Origin: Eurosta solidaginis
Taxonomy: Eukaryota > Arthropoda > Insecta > Diptera > Tephritidae
Assembly (NCBI RefSeq): GCF_040869045.1
Contig: NC_090320.1
Coordinates: 145,908,941-145,972,940, forward strand
Direction of reading: 5' to 3'
Length of the DNA: 64,000 nt
Part shown: in pieces, positions 14,801-25,764 of the stretch
How the letters are laid out: each line of letters opens with the position of its first letter
Position numbering within the stretch: position 1 is the first letter of the stretch
Notes under the pieces: generated by a model
What the model saw: only the letters and a program-made list of their open reading frames with translations
The model's database searches: none
Told to the model about the DNA's origin: nothing
Translations under genes and position numbers: made by a program

Positions 14801-17800
14801 GGCATATCTTATGAATTTGTTTTTAATGTCGAATAGGTAGCAACCCTAAATGGCAACCGTGCTCAAAATTGTCCCTATTGTAATGCGGAGTGAAACGCCT
14901 TTCGTTTGATACCCATGACGGCATATCTCATCCAATTTTTTTAAAATTTAGAATAGGTGGCAACCCTAAATGGCAACCCTACTTAAAAATGTCCCTATTT
15001 TAATGCGGAGTGAAATACCTTTCGTTTGATACCCGTCTCGGCATATCTCATGAAATTTTTTTTATTTTGAATAGGCGGCAACCCTAAATGGCAACCCTAC
15101 TCAAAAATGCCCTATTCTAGAGCGGAGTGAAATACCTTTCGTTTAATACCCATATTGGCATATTTTATGCATTTTTTTAATTTCGAATAGGTTGCAACCC
15201 AAAGTAGCAACTCTACTCAAAGATGTCCCTATTGAAATGCGTAGTGAAATACCTTTCGTTTGATACCCATATTGGCATATCTCATGCAATTTTTTTAAAT
15301 TTCGAATAGGTGGCAACCCTAAATAGCAACCCTACTCAAAAATGTCCCTGTTGTAATGCGAAGTGAAACACCTTTCGTATGATACCCATATCGGCATATC
15401 TCATGCAATTTTTTTTAATTTCGAATAGGTGGCAACCCTAAATGGAAACCCTACTCAAAAATGTCCCTATTGTAATACAGAGTGAAATGCCTTTCGTTTG
15501 ATACACATCTCGGCATATCTCATGCAATTTTTTTTAAATTTCGAATAGGTGGCAACCGTACTCAAAAATGACCCTATTGTAATGCGGAGTGAAATACCTT
15601 CGTTTGATACCCATATCAGCATATCTTATGAATTTGTTTTTAATGCCGAATAGGTGGCAACCCTAAATGGCAACCGTGCTCAAAAATGTCCCTATTGTAA
15701 TGCGGAGTGAAACGCCTTTCGTTTGATACCCATGACGGCATATCTCATCCAATTTTTTTTAGTTAGGATAGGTGGCAACCCTAATAGGCAACCCTACTCA
15801 AAAATGTCCCTATTTTAATGCGGAGTGAAATACCTTTCGTTTGATACCCATCTCGGCATATCTTATGCATTTTTTTTAGTGTCGAATAGGCGGCAACCCC
15901 AAATGGCAACCGTACTCAAAAATGTCCCTATTGTAATGCGGAGTGAAATACATTTCGTTTGATACCCATATCGGCATATCTTATGAATTTGTTTTTAATG
16001 CCGAATAGGTGGCAACTCTAAATGGCGACCGTGCTCAAAATTGTCCCTATTGTAATGCGGAGTGAAACGCCTTTCGTACAATACCAATGACGGCATATCT
16101 CATGCAATTCGTTTTTAATTTAGAATAGGTGGCAACCCTAAATGGCAACACTACTCAAAACGTCCCTATTGTAATGCGGAGTGAAATACCTTTCGTTTGA
16201 TACCCATCTCGGCACATCTCATGGAATTTTTTTTATTTCGAATACGTGGCAACCCTAAATGGCAACCCTACTCAAAAATGCCTTATTCTAACGCGGAGTG
16301 AAATACCTTTCGTTTAATACCCATATTGGCATATTTTATGCATTTTTTTTAATTTCCAATAGGTGGCAACCTTAAGTAGCAACCCTACTCAAAGATGTCC
16401 CTATTGTAATGCGGAGTGAAATACCTTTCGTTTGATACCCATATTGGCATATCTCATGGAATTTTTTTTAAATTTCGAATAGGTGGCAACCCTAAATAGC
16501 AACCCTACTCAAAAAGTCCCTATTGTAATGTGGAGTGAAATACCTTTCGTTTAATACCCATATCGGCATATCTTATGAATTTGTTTTTAATGTCGAATAG
16601 GTAGCAACCCTAAATGGCAACCGTGCTCAAAATTGTCCCTATTGTAATGCGGAGTGAAACGCCTTTCGTTTGATACCCATGACGGCATATCTCATCCAAT
16701 TTTTTTAAAATTTAGAATAGGTGGCAACCCTAAATGGCAACCCTACTCAAAAATGTCCCTATTTTAATGCGGAGTGAAATACCTTTCGTTTGATACCAGT
16801 CTCGGCATATCTCATGAAATTTTTTTTATTTTGAATAGGCGGCAACCCTAAATGGCAACCCTACTCAAAAATGCCCTATTCTAGAGCGGAGTAAAATACC
16901 TTTCGTTTAATACCCATATTGGCATATTTTATGCATTTTTTTAATTTCGAATAGGTGGCAACCCAAAGTAGCAACTCTACTCAAAGGTGTCCCTATTGAA
17001 ATGCGTAGTGAAATACCTTTCGTTTGATACCCATATTGGCATATCTCATGCAATTTTTTTAAATTTCGAATAGGTGGCAACCCTAAATAGCAACCCTACT
17101 CAAAAATATCCCCGTTGTAATGCGAAGTGAAACACCTTTCGTATGATACCCATATCGGCATAAATCATGCAATTTTTTTTAATTTCGAATAGGTGGCAAC
17201 CCTAAATAGCAACCCTACTCAAAAATGTCCCTATTGTAATGCGGAGTGAAATACCTTTCATTTGATACCCATGTCGGCATATCTCATGCAATTTTTTTAA
17301 TTTAGAATAGGTGGCAACCCTAAATGGCAACCCTGCTTAAAAATGTCCCTACTGTAATGCGGAGTGAAATACCTTTCGTTTGATACCCATATCGGCATAT
17401 CTCATGAATTTTTTGTTAATTTCGAATAAGTGGCAACCCTAAATGGCAACCCTACTCAAAAATGCCCCTATAGTAATGCGGAGTGAAACACCTTTGGTTT
17501 GATACCAATATCGGTATATCTCATGAATTTTTTTTTAATTTCGAATAGGTGACAACCCTAAATGGCAGCCCTACTCAAAAATTTCCCTGTTGTAATGCGG
17601 AGGGATATACCTTTCGTTTGATACCCATATCAGCATATCTCATGAATTTTTTTTAATTTCGAATAGGTGGCAACCCTAAATGGCAACCCTACTCAAAAAT
17701 GTCCCTATAGTAATTCGGAGTGAAACACCTTTCGTTTGATACACATGACGGCATATCTCACGCATTTTTTTTAATTTAGAATAGATGGCAACCCAAAATG

Positions 17801-18556
17801 GCAGCTCTACTCAAAAATGTCCCTATTGTAATGCGGAGTGAAATACCTTTCGTATGATACCCATATCGGCATATTTCATTCAATATTTTGTTTATTTCGA
17901 ATAGGTGGCAAACCTAAATGGCAACCCTACTAAAAATGTTGCTATTGTACTGCGGAGTGAAATACTTTTCGTTTGATAACCATATCGGCATATCTCATCC
18001 AATTTTTTTTATTTCGAACAGTTGGCAACCCTAAATGGCAACCCTACTCAAAAGTTTCCCTATTGTGATGCGGAATGAAATACCTTTCGTTTGATACACA
18101 TATCGGCATATCTCATGCATTTTTTTTATTTCCAAAAGGTGGCAACCCTAAATGGAAACCCTACTCAAAAATGTCCCTATTGTAATACAGAGTGAAATGC
18201 CTTTCGTTTGATACACATCTCGGCATATCTCATGCAATTTTTTTAATTTCGAATAGGTGGCAACCCTAAATGGCAACCCTACTCAAAAATGTCCCTATTG
18301 TAATGCGGAGTGAAATACCTTTCGTTTGATACCCATATCGGCATATCCAATGCAATTCTTTTTATTTCGAATAGGTGGCAACCCTACTAAAAATGTCCTT
18401 ATTGTAATTCGGAGTGAAATACCTTTCGTTTGATAACCATATCGGCATATCTCATGCAATTTTTTTAATTTCGAATAGGTGGCAACCCTAAATGGCAACC
18501 CTACTCAAAAATGTCCTTATTGTAATGCGGAGTGAAATACCTTTCGTTTGATAACC

Positions 18557-20459
18557 TTATCAGACTTAATAACATCAAATCTAGCCTTTATAAGAGGTTC
18601 AAGAAATCTGGAGCATCTGCAGAACTTTCTAAATATCTAATAGCTCGTTCTAAATTTCACCGTCTTAATCAGCTTTGTTATAAAAATTACTTGAGTTGTT
18701 GTAAAGCCCAATTTTTTAGAAATCCAAAAAAGTTTTACAGTTTCGTAAATTCAAAGCGGAAAACTCCTGGGTATCCTTCCTCATTAACCTTTGGAGGTAA
18801 AAAAGCTTGCACTGATGACGACGTTGCTGAACTATTTTCTGAGTTCTTTAAGTCCACGTATTCATCCAGTAGTTTTCATTCTGGTCAATATCCCTATCGC
18901 TTAGATAGCTCGAATTACATTAGGAATCCTGCTATTGATGGTAATATTGTTCTTCAGAGTCTTCAATCTTTGAAGCCCACCTTTTCTCCGGGACCGGACG
19001 GTGTTCCTAGTTGCGTGCTTAGGTACTGCGCCGAAAACATGTATGAGCCTATTTTAAAATTATTTGAGCTATCTCTAGGATCTGCGTCATTCCCGGCACT
19101 TTGGAAACAGTCTTTTATTATACCCCTGCATAAAAAAGGTAGTAGGTCAAAAGTTGAAAACTACAGGGGTATTGCTAAACTTTCAGTCATTCCTAAAGTC
19201 TTTGAACAGATTGTCACCAATCAACTGCAATATCAGTGTTCTAGTCTTTTATCTCCAAGCCAACACGGTTTTATTCGTCAAAGGTCAACCACTACAAATT
19301 TGCTTGTATTCACCTCTATAGTTATGGAAGGATTTTTAGCGAACAAGCAAACGGATGTCATCTACACGGACTTCAGCAAAGCATTTGATACCGTCAACCA
19401 CGAGTTGCTTATTCATAAGCTTGATTTACTGGGCTTTCCGTTTCACCTATTAATGTGGTTGAAAAGCTATCTTTCTAACCGGACCCAAAAAGTCCTGCTC
19501 AAGTGCAATCTGTCGGAATCGTTCGGAGTTTCCTCCGGCGTACCCCAGGGAAGTCATCTAGGCCCTTTGCTCTTTGCCCTTTTCATTAATGACTTGCCAC
19601 AGACAATATTATATTCCCATACTATAATGTGTGCGGATGATGTAACACTTTGCTACACTTACTGTCCTACCGATTTGAGTTCCTTGGATCTTCTTCAGGC
19701 CGACTTGGACTCGTTCCAATGTTGGTGCACAACAAATTTATTAGCTTTAAATTTCTCTAAATGTAAGCATATGATATTTCACCGAGTGAAGCCAGCATTG
19801 AAATCTTATGTAATAGATGGTACGCCTTTGGAGCGTATATTTTTGCAAATGATCTAGGTGTCCTTTTTGATCCGAAATTGAATTTTAACATGCATATTTC
19901 ATCTATAGCCAAAAAAGCGTTGGGTTTACTTGGATTTGTTAAAAGATGGGCTAAAGAGTTCGATGATCCGTACCTCACTAAGGTTCTTTACACATCGCTG
20001 GTTCGTCCAATACTCGAGTATTGCTCATGCGTTTGGTCCCCTGTTTCTCAAAAGCATATAAAGCGTCTTGAGTCAGTTCAAAAGCAATTTTTGATATTTG
20101 CATTGCGCGGCCTTAATTGGGACTCAAGTCTCCACCTTCCTCCATACAGAAGTAGACTTCTTCTTATTAACTTACCCACTCTGGAAAATCGGAGAATATT
20201 ACTGGGGGTATTGTTCATCCATAAGCTCATTATTGGAGAAATTGATTCCGCGGACCTCCTCAGCCGCTTGTTTTTTGCGGTTCCCCCTAGAGTATCCAGA
20301 CACTACGTTCCTTTCTATTTACCCCTTTGTCGACGAAACTTTGCTAAAAATAATCCTCTTCTTATCTGGTGCACGCACTACAATGACTTGTATAGCTGCA
20401 TCAGTCTTGAATGTACTTTTGCCACTATACGTAATGCAATACTTGCTTATCTAATTTAA
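18557..20459 (+). pseudogene. LINE ORF2 remnant (reverse transcriptase), copy 1, frameshifted
   Basis: Reverse transcriptase that would copy the element's own RNA at a nicked target. The open frame begins inside satellite at a GTG at 18532, an artefact of the truncation; the first eight or so codons are satellite. Visible parts are a linker with NPKKFYSFVNSKR, the RT start GPDGVPS near residue 154, motif A with YTDFSKAFD, motif B with SSGVPQGSHLGPLLF, motif C with the catalytic pair in MCADDV, and a C-terminal LGVLFDPKLNFN region. A one-base loss near 19841-19844, relative to copy 2, shifts the frame and stops the protein at 19857. The rest continues in another frame to a stop at 20457-20459. 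The apurinic-type endonuclease domain is missing. The gene is non-functional as it stands. Family identity is confident, clade is not. Confidence 0.9.
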
Positions 20460-20583
20460 GAGATACAAGCTAATTTAATTTGCCGGCATTTTATTCCTTC
20501 GATAAAAAACAGGAACTGTATCGCTTAAGGATGGAGGAACATTTATCAACATGTATCATTAAGAAGGAACAAGACACTACTGT

Positions 20584-20613
20584 GTTGATTGGAATCTGGT
20601 GCATTCCAACAAC
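20584..20613 (+). other. 3' UTR hairpin 1, copy 1
   Basis: The left arm GTTG-A-TTGGAAT pairs fully with the right arm ATTCCAA-CAAC apart from one unpaired A. The loop is CTGGTGC. This is an 11-bp stem and the most complete of the series. Confidence 0.8.
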
Positions 20614-20639
20614 GTAAAAAACATGCTTTTTCATGAGTC

Positions 20640-20669
20640 ACTGACCGGAATCGTATGCATTCCGGCAGT
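20640..20669 (+). other. 3' UTR hairpin 2, copy 1
   Basis: The left arm ACTG-A-CCGGAAT pairs with ATTCCGG-CAGT, with the same single unpaired A; the loop is CGTATGC. Compared with hairpin 1, TT/AA has become CC/GG on opposite arms, and the lower stem has also changed on both sides, so pairing is kept. Confidence 0.8.
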
Positions 20670-20693
20670 ATAATCTTATGGGTCAGGCATCGA

Positions 20694-20723
20694 GCTGATT
20701 GGAATCCGGTGCATTCCAACAAC
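20694..20723 (+). other. 3' UTR hairpin 3, copy 1
   Basis: The left arm GCTG-A-TTGGAAT faces ATTCCAA-CAAC with one C-A mismatch in the lower stem; the loop is CCGGTGC. Copy 2 has a different base at the mismatch (GATG) and still does not pair there. Confidence 0.7.
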
Positions 20724-20805
20724 ACAGGTCATGTTACTTTTTTATGCCTTGTGATAGGGTATCCTCATTACACTACTCTTAGCACTGCCGGATTCCCATG
20801 ACATG

Positions 20806-20834
20806 CTGATTGGAATCTTGTTGCATTCCAACAG
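20806..20834 (+). other. 3' UTR hairpin 4, copy 1
   Basis: The left arm CTG-A-TTGGAAT pairs with ATTCCAA-CAG, with the same unpaired A. The loop is one base longer than in the others, CTTGTTGC. Confidence 0.75.
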
Positions 20835-20838
20835 GGAG

Positions 20839-20861
20839 ATTGGAATCCACTGCATTCCGAA
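20839..20861 (+). other. 3' UTR hairpin 5, copy 1 (degenerate)
   Basis: Only the upper stem remains: TTGGAAT faces ATTCCGA with one T-G wobble, around the loop CCACTGC. The lower stem found in most of the others is lost. Confidence 0.55.
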
Positions 20862-20867
20862 ATCATG

Positions 20868-20895
20868 CTGAGCGGAATCTGATGCATTCCGCCAG
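20868..20895 (+). other. 3' UTR hairpin 6, copy 1
   Basis: The left arm CTG-A-GCGGAAT pairs with ATTCCGC-CAG, with the unpaired A conserved and the loop CTGATGC. It carries a third stem version, GC/GC, at the two positions that are TT/AA in hairpin 1 and CC/GG in hairpin 2. Confidence 0.8.
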
Positions 20896-21073
20896 TATAA
20901 GATTTCGGCATAAGATCTTATTTCTGCTCATATTCCTTATTATTATTATATTCTGAAATTAAATAGTAATGTCCATTAATATTTCTTTGTTTGTAATATA
21001 ACATTGTTGAAAGCTCGATATATCTTAAATTTTATCTTTTGAGTTGTATATTTATATATCTTTTATATTACGC

Positions 21074-21098
21074 AGTCGACCATAGTTTGTCGTCGACT
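21074..21098 (+). other. Terminal 3' stem-loop of LINE, copy 1
   Basis: AGTCGAC at 21074-21080 pairs perfectly with GTCGACT at 21092-21098 around an 11-base loop, directly before the repeat tail. A stem-loop at this place is known in several LINE families as the feature the reverse transcriptase recognises. That role here is inferred from position and shape. Confidence 0.7.
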
Positions 21099-21100
21099 TT

Positions 21101-21136
21101 AAATAATAAATAAATAAATAAATAAATAAATAAAAA
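21101..21136 (+). repeat. TAAA-type microsatellite tail of LINE, copy 1
   Basis: About seven units of AAAT/TAAA end the element, in place of a pure poly-A tail. It includes AATAAA words that could act as polyadenylation signals. Short-unit tails of this type are common in CR1-like and related LINEs. The exact border with the following A-rich satellite junction is uncertain by a few bases. Confidence 0.85.
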
Positions 21137-22364
21137 ATATCGGCATATCTCATGCAATTTTTTTAATTTCGAATAGGTGGCAACCCTAAATGGCAACCCT
21201 ACTCAAAAATGTCCCTATTGTAATGCGGAGTGAAACACCTTTCGTTTGATACCCATCTCGGCATATCTAATGCAATTTTTTTATTTCGAATTGGTGGCAA
21301 CCTTAAATGGCAGCCCCACTCAAAAATGGCCTATTCTAACGCGGAGTGAAATACCTTTCGTTTAACACCCATATTGGCATATCTTATGCATTTTTTCTTT
21401 CGAATAGGTGGCAATCCTAAAGAGCAACCCTACTCAAAAACTTCCCTATTGTAATGCGGAGTGGAATACCTTTCATTTGATACCCATATCGGCATATCTT
21501 ATGAATTTTTTTAATGTTGAATAGGTGGCAACCCTAAATGGTAACCGTGCTCAAAAATGTCCCTATTGTAATGCGGAGCGAAACGCCTTTCGTTTGATAC
21601 CCATGACGGCATATCTCATCCAATTTTTTTTAGTTTAGAATAGGTGGCAACCCTAAATGGCAACCCTACTCAAAAATGTCCCTATTTTAATGCGGAGTGA
21701 AATACCTTTCGTTTGATACCCGTCTCGGCATATCTCATGCAATTTTTTTTTTCGAATAGGCGGCAACCCTATATGGCAACCCTACTCAAAAAATGCCCTA
21801 TTCTAGAGCGGAGTGAAATACCTTTCGTTTAATACCCATATTGGCATATTTTATGCATTTTTTAATTTCGAATAGGTGGCAACCCAAAGTAGCAACCCTA
21901 CTCAAAGATGTCCCTATTGAAATGCATAGTGAGATACCTTTCGTTTGATACCCATATTGGCATATCTCATGCAATTTTTTTTAAATTTCGAATAGGTGGC
22001 AACCCTAAATAGCAACCCTACTCAAAAATGTCCCTGTTGTAATGCGAAGTGAAACACCTTTCGTATGATACCCATATCGGCATATCTCATGGAATTTTTT
22101 TTAATTTCGAATAGGTGGCAACCCTAAATAGCAACCCTACTCAAAAATGTCCCTGTTGTAATGCGAAGTGAAACACCTTTCGTATGATACCCATATCGGC
22201 ATATCTCATGCAATATTTTTTAAATTTCGAATAGGTTGCAACCCTAAATGGCAGCCCCACTCAAAAATGCCCTATTCTAACGCGGAGTGAAATACCTTTC
22301 GTTTAATACCCATATTGGCATATCTTATGCATTTTTTTAATTTCGAATAGGTGGCAATCCTAAA

Positions 22365-24064
22365 GAGCAACCCTACACAAAAACTTCCCTATTGTAATGC
22401 GGAGTGGAATACCTTTCATTTGATACCCATATCGGTATATCTTATGAATTTTTTTTTAATGTTGAATAGGTGGCAACCCTAAATGGCAACCGTGCTCAAA
22501 AATGTCCCTATTGTAATGCGGAGTGAAACGCCTTTCGTTTGATACCCATGACGGCATATCTCATCCAATTTTTTTAGTTTAGAATAGGTGGCAACCCTAA
22601 ATGGCAACCGTACTCAAAATGTCCCTGTTGTAATGCGGAGTGAAATACCTTTCGTTTGATACCCATATCGGCATATCTTACGAAATTGTTTTTAATGTTG
22701 AATAGGTGGCAACCCTAAATGGCAACCGTGCTCAAAATTGTCCCTATTGTAATGCGGAGTGAAACGCCTTTCGTACAATACCAATGACGGCATATCTCAT
22801 GCAATTCTTTTTTAATTTAGAATAGGTGGCAACCCTAAATGGCAACACTACTCAAAAACTTCCCTATTGTAATGCGGAGTGAAATACCTTTCGTTTTATA
22901 CCCATCTCGGCATATCTCATGGAATTTTTTTATTTCGAATAGGTGGCAACCCTAAATGGCAACCCTACTCAAAAATGCCCTATTCTAACGCGGAGTGAAA
23001 TACCTTTCGTTTAATACCCATATTGGCATATTTTATGCATTTTTTTAATTTCCAATGGGTGGCAACCCTAAATAGCAACCCTACTCAAAGATGTCCCTAT
23101 TGTAATGCGGAGTGAAATACCTTTCGTTTGAAACCCATATTGGCATATCTCATGCAATATTTTTTAAATTTCGAATAGGTGGCAACCCTAAAAAGCAACC
23201 CTACTCAAAAATGTCCCTATTGTAATGCGGAGTGAAATACCTTTCGTATGATACCCATATCGGCATATCTTATGAATTTGTTTTTAATGTTGAATAGGTG
23301 GCAACCCTAAATGGCAACCGTGCTCAAAATTGTCCCTATTGTAATGCGGAGTGAAACGCCTTTCGTTTGATACCCATGACGGCATATCTCATCCAATTTT
23401 TTTTAAATTTAGAATAGGTGGCAACCCTAAATGGCAACCCTGCCCAAAAATGTCCCTATTTTAATGCGGAATGAAATACCTTTCGTTTGATACCCGTCTC
23501 GGCATATCTCATGCAATTTTTTTCTTCGAATAGGCGGCAACCCTAAATGGCAACCCTACTCAAAAATGCCCTATTCTAGAGCGGAGTGAAATACCTTTCG
23601 TTTAATACCCATATTGGCATATTTTATGCATTTTTTTAATTTCGAATAGGTGGCAACCCTAAGTAGCAACCCTACTCAAAGATGTCCCTATTGAAATGCG
23701 TAATGAAATACCTTTCGTTTGATACCCATATTGGCATATCTCATGCAATTTTTTTTTTATTTCGAATAGGTGGCAACCCTAAATAGCAACCCTACTCAAA
23801 AATCTCCCTACTGTAATGCGGAGTGAAACACTTTTCGTATGATACCCATATCGGCATATCTCGTGCAATTTTTTTAATTTCGAGTAGGTGGCAACCCTAA
23901 ATAGCAACCCTACTCAAAAATTTCCCTATTGTAATGCGGAGTGAAATACCTTTCGTTTGATACCCATGTTGGCATATCTCATGCAATTCTTTTAAATTTA
24001 GAATAGGTGGCAACCCTAAATGGCAACCCTGCTTAAAAATATCCCTATAGTAATACGGAGTGAT
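22365..24064. repeat. 1,700-bp tandem duplication, first unit
   Basis: This unit starts at GAGCAACCCTACACAAAAAC and ends with ATACGGAGTGAT. The same series, including odd bases such as CGGTATATC, AAACCCATAT and GCTTAAAAATATCCC, is repeated directly from 24065. The counterpart right of LINE copy 2 (about 31354-33050) has only one unit, so the duplication is later than, or restricted to, this flank. Confidence 0.85.
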
Positions 24065-25764
24065 GAGCAACCCTACACAAAAACTTCCCTATTGTAATGC
24101 GGAGTGGAATACCTTTCATTTGATACCCATATCGGTATATCTTATGAATTTTTTTTTAATGTTGAATAGGTGGCAACCCTAAATGGCAACCGTGCTCAAA
24201 AATGTCCCTATTGTAATGCGGAGTGAAACGCCTTTCGTTTGATACCTATGACGGCATATCTCATCCAATTTTTTTAGTTTAGAATAGGTGGCAACCCTAA
24301 ATGGCAACCGTACTCAAAATGTCCCTATTGTAATGCGGAGTGAAATACCTTTCGTTTGATACCCATATTGGCATATCTTACGAATTTGTTTTTAATGTCG
24401 AATAGGTGGCAACCCTAAATGGCAACCGTGCTCAAAATTGTCCCTATTGTATTGCGGAGTGAAACGCCTTTCGTACAATACCAATGACGGCATATCTCAT
24501 GCAATTCTTTTTTAATTTAGAATAGGTGGCAACCCTAAATGGCAACACTACTCAAAAACTTCCCTATTGTAATGCGGAGTGAAATACCTTTCGTTTTATA
24601 CCCATCTCGGCATATCTCATGGAATTTTTTTATTTCGAATAGGTGGCAACCCTAAATGGCAACCCTACTCAAAAATGCCCTATTCTAACGCGGAGTGAAA
24701 TACCTTTCGTTTAATACCCATATTGGCATATTTTATGCATTTTTTTAATTTCCAATGGGTGGCAACCCTAAATAGCAACCCTACTCAAAGATGTCCCTAT
24801 TGTAATGCGGAGTGAAATACCTTTCGTTTGAAACCCATATAGGCATATCTCATGCAATATTTTTTAAATTTCGAATAGGTGGCAACCCTAAAAAGCAACC
24901 CTACTCAAAAATGTCCCTATTGTAATGCGGAGTGAAATACCTTTCGTATGATACCCATATCGGCATATCTTATGAATTTGTTTTTAATGTTGAATAGGTG
25001 GCAACCCTAAATGGCAACCGTGTTCAAAATTGTCCCTATTGTAATGCGAAGTGAAACGCCTTTCGTTTGATACCCATGACGGCATATCTAATCCAATTTT
25101 TTTTAAATTTAGAATAGGTGGCAACCCTAAATGGCAACCCTACCCAAAAATGTCCCTATTTTAATGCGGAATGAAATACCTTTCGTTTGATACCCGTCTC
25201 GGCATATCTCATGCAATTTTTTTCTTCGAATAGGCGGCAACCCTAAATGGCAACCCTACTCAAAAATGCCCTATTCTAGAGCGGAGTGAAATACCTTTCG
25301 TTTAATACCCATATTGGCATATTTTATGCATTTTTTTAATTTCGAATAGGTGGCAACCCTAAGTAGCAACCCTACTCAAAGATGTCCCTATTGAAATGCG
25401 TAATGAAATACCTTTCGTTTGATACCCATATTGGCATATCTCATGCAATTCTTTTTTAATTTCGAATAGGTGGCAACCCTAAATAGCAACCCCACTCAAA
25501 AATCTCCCTACTGTAATGCGGAGTGAAACACTTTTCGTATGATACCCATATCGGCATATCTCGTGCAATTTTTTTAATTTCGAATAGGTGGCAACCCTAA
25601 ATAGCAACCCTACTCAAAAATTTCCCTATTGTAATGCGGAGTGAAATACCTTTCGTTTGATACCCATGTTGGCATATCTAATGCAATTCTTTTAAATTTA
25701 GAATAGGTGGCAACCCTAAATGGCAACCCTGCTTAAAAATATCCCTATAGTAATACGGAGTGAA
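24065..25764. repeat. 1,700-bp tandem duplication, second unit
   Basis: This begins abruptly at GAGCAACC after GGAGTGAT. The join switches from one point in the monomer to a different point, so it is out of register with the 119-bp period. The unit then follows 22365-24064 with scattered substitutions. Confidence 0.85.

Larger units (their letters stand above)
1..18556. repeat. Left satellite array, about 119-bp monomers, head-to-tail
   Basis: Direct reading shows continuous tandem copies of one AT-rich monomer, all in the same orientation. Landmarks in order are two TGGCAACCCT boxes 13 bp apart, TAATGCGGAGTGAAATACC, TTTCGTTTGATACC, a GGCATATCTCATGCAA box, then a T-tract and AATTTCGAATA. Subtypes are recognisable by TCTAGAGCGG or TCTAACGCGG in place of TAATGCGG, by CGTACAATACCAATGACGG, and by TTTAGAATAGG in place of TTTCGAATAGG. 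These subtypes recur in the same order at multi-kilobase spacing, so this is a higher-order array and not simple homogenised monomers. Irregular monomers occur near 3697, 9140, 9840 and 14420, where internal parts are missing. No gene is seen in this stretch. Confidence 0.97.
20460..21100 (+). other. LINE 3' UTR, copy 1
   Basis: Non-coding segment between the ORF stop and the TAAA-repeat tail. Its first half carries six copies of a short inverted repeat built on GGAAT and ATTCC; its second half is AT-rich and ends in a stem-loop. No open frame of note is present. Confidence 0.85.
18557..21136 (+). mobile_element. 5'-truncated non-LTR retrotransposon (CR1/Jockey-like LINE), copy 1
   Basis: This is a 2.58-kb unique segment inside the satellite. 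It contains a reverse transcriptase ORF remnant, a roughly 640-bp 3' UTR with serial hairpins, a terminal stem-loop and a TAAA-repeat tail. The left junction follows satellite GATAACC and the right junction resumes at ATATCGG. Together these rebuild one uninterrupted monomer, with no target-site duplication visible. The usual N-terminal endonuclease part of a LINE ORF2 is absent, so the copy is 5'-truncated. Copy 2 lies 8,977-8,978 bp downstream with about 1% difference by eye. Clade assignment is from RT motif style only; CR1 and Jockey groups cannot be separated without a tree. Confidence 0.93.

Noticed and set aside
18532..18556. GTG start of the LINE frame within satellite, suggesting a satellite-LINE fusion protein
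   Set aside because: The frame is open to that point only because the element is 5'-truncated; a TAA lies three codons upstream and the same arrangement in copy 2 comes from duplication.
18557..18800. Endonuclease domain of the LINE
   Set aside because: The sequence begins in the linker before the RT domain; no endonuclease motif is visible upstream, where satellite starts.
20098..20454. 118-codon open frame overlapping the end of the RT remnant (also 29076-29432) and a 91-codon frame at 28041-28316
   Set aside because: Shadow frames of the reverse transcriptase; they have no recognisable features of their own.
20460..21100. Second gene or RNA gene in the LINE 3' UTR
   Set aside because: No open frame of useful length and no tRNA-like or 5S-like promoter boxes were recognised; the inverted repeats explain the visible structure.
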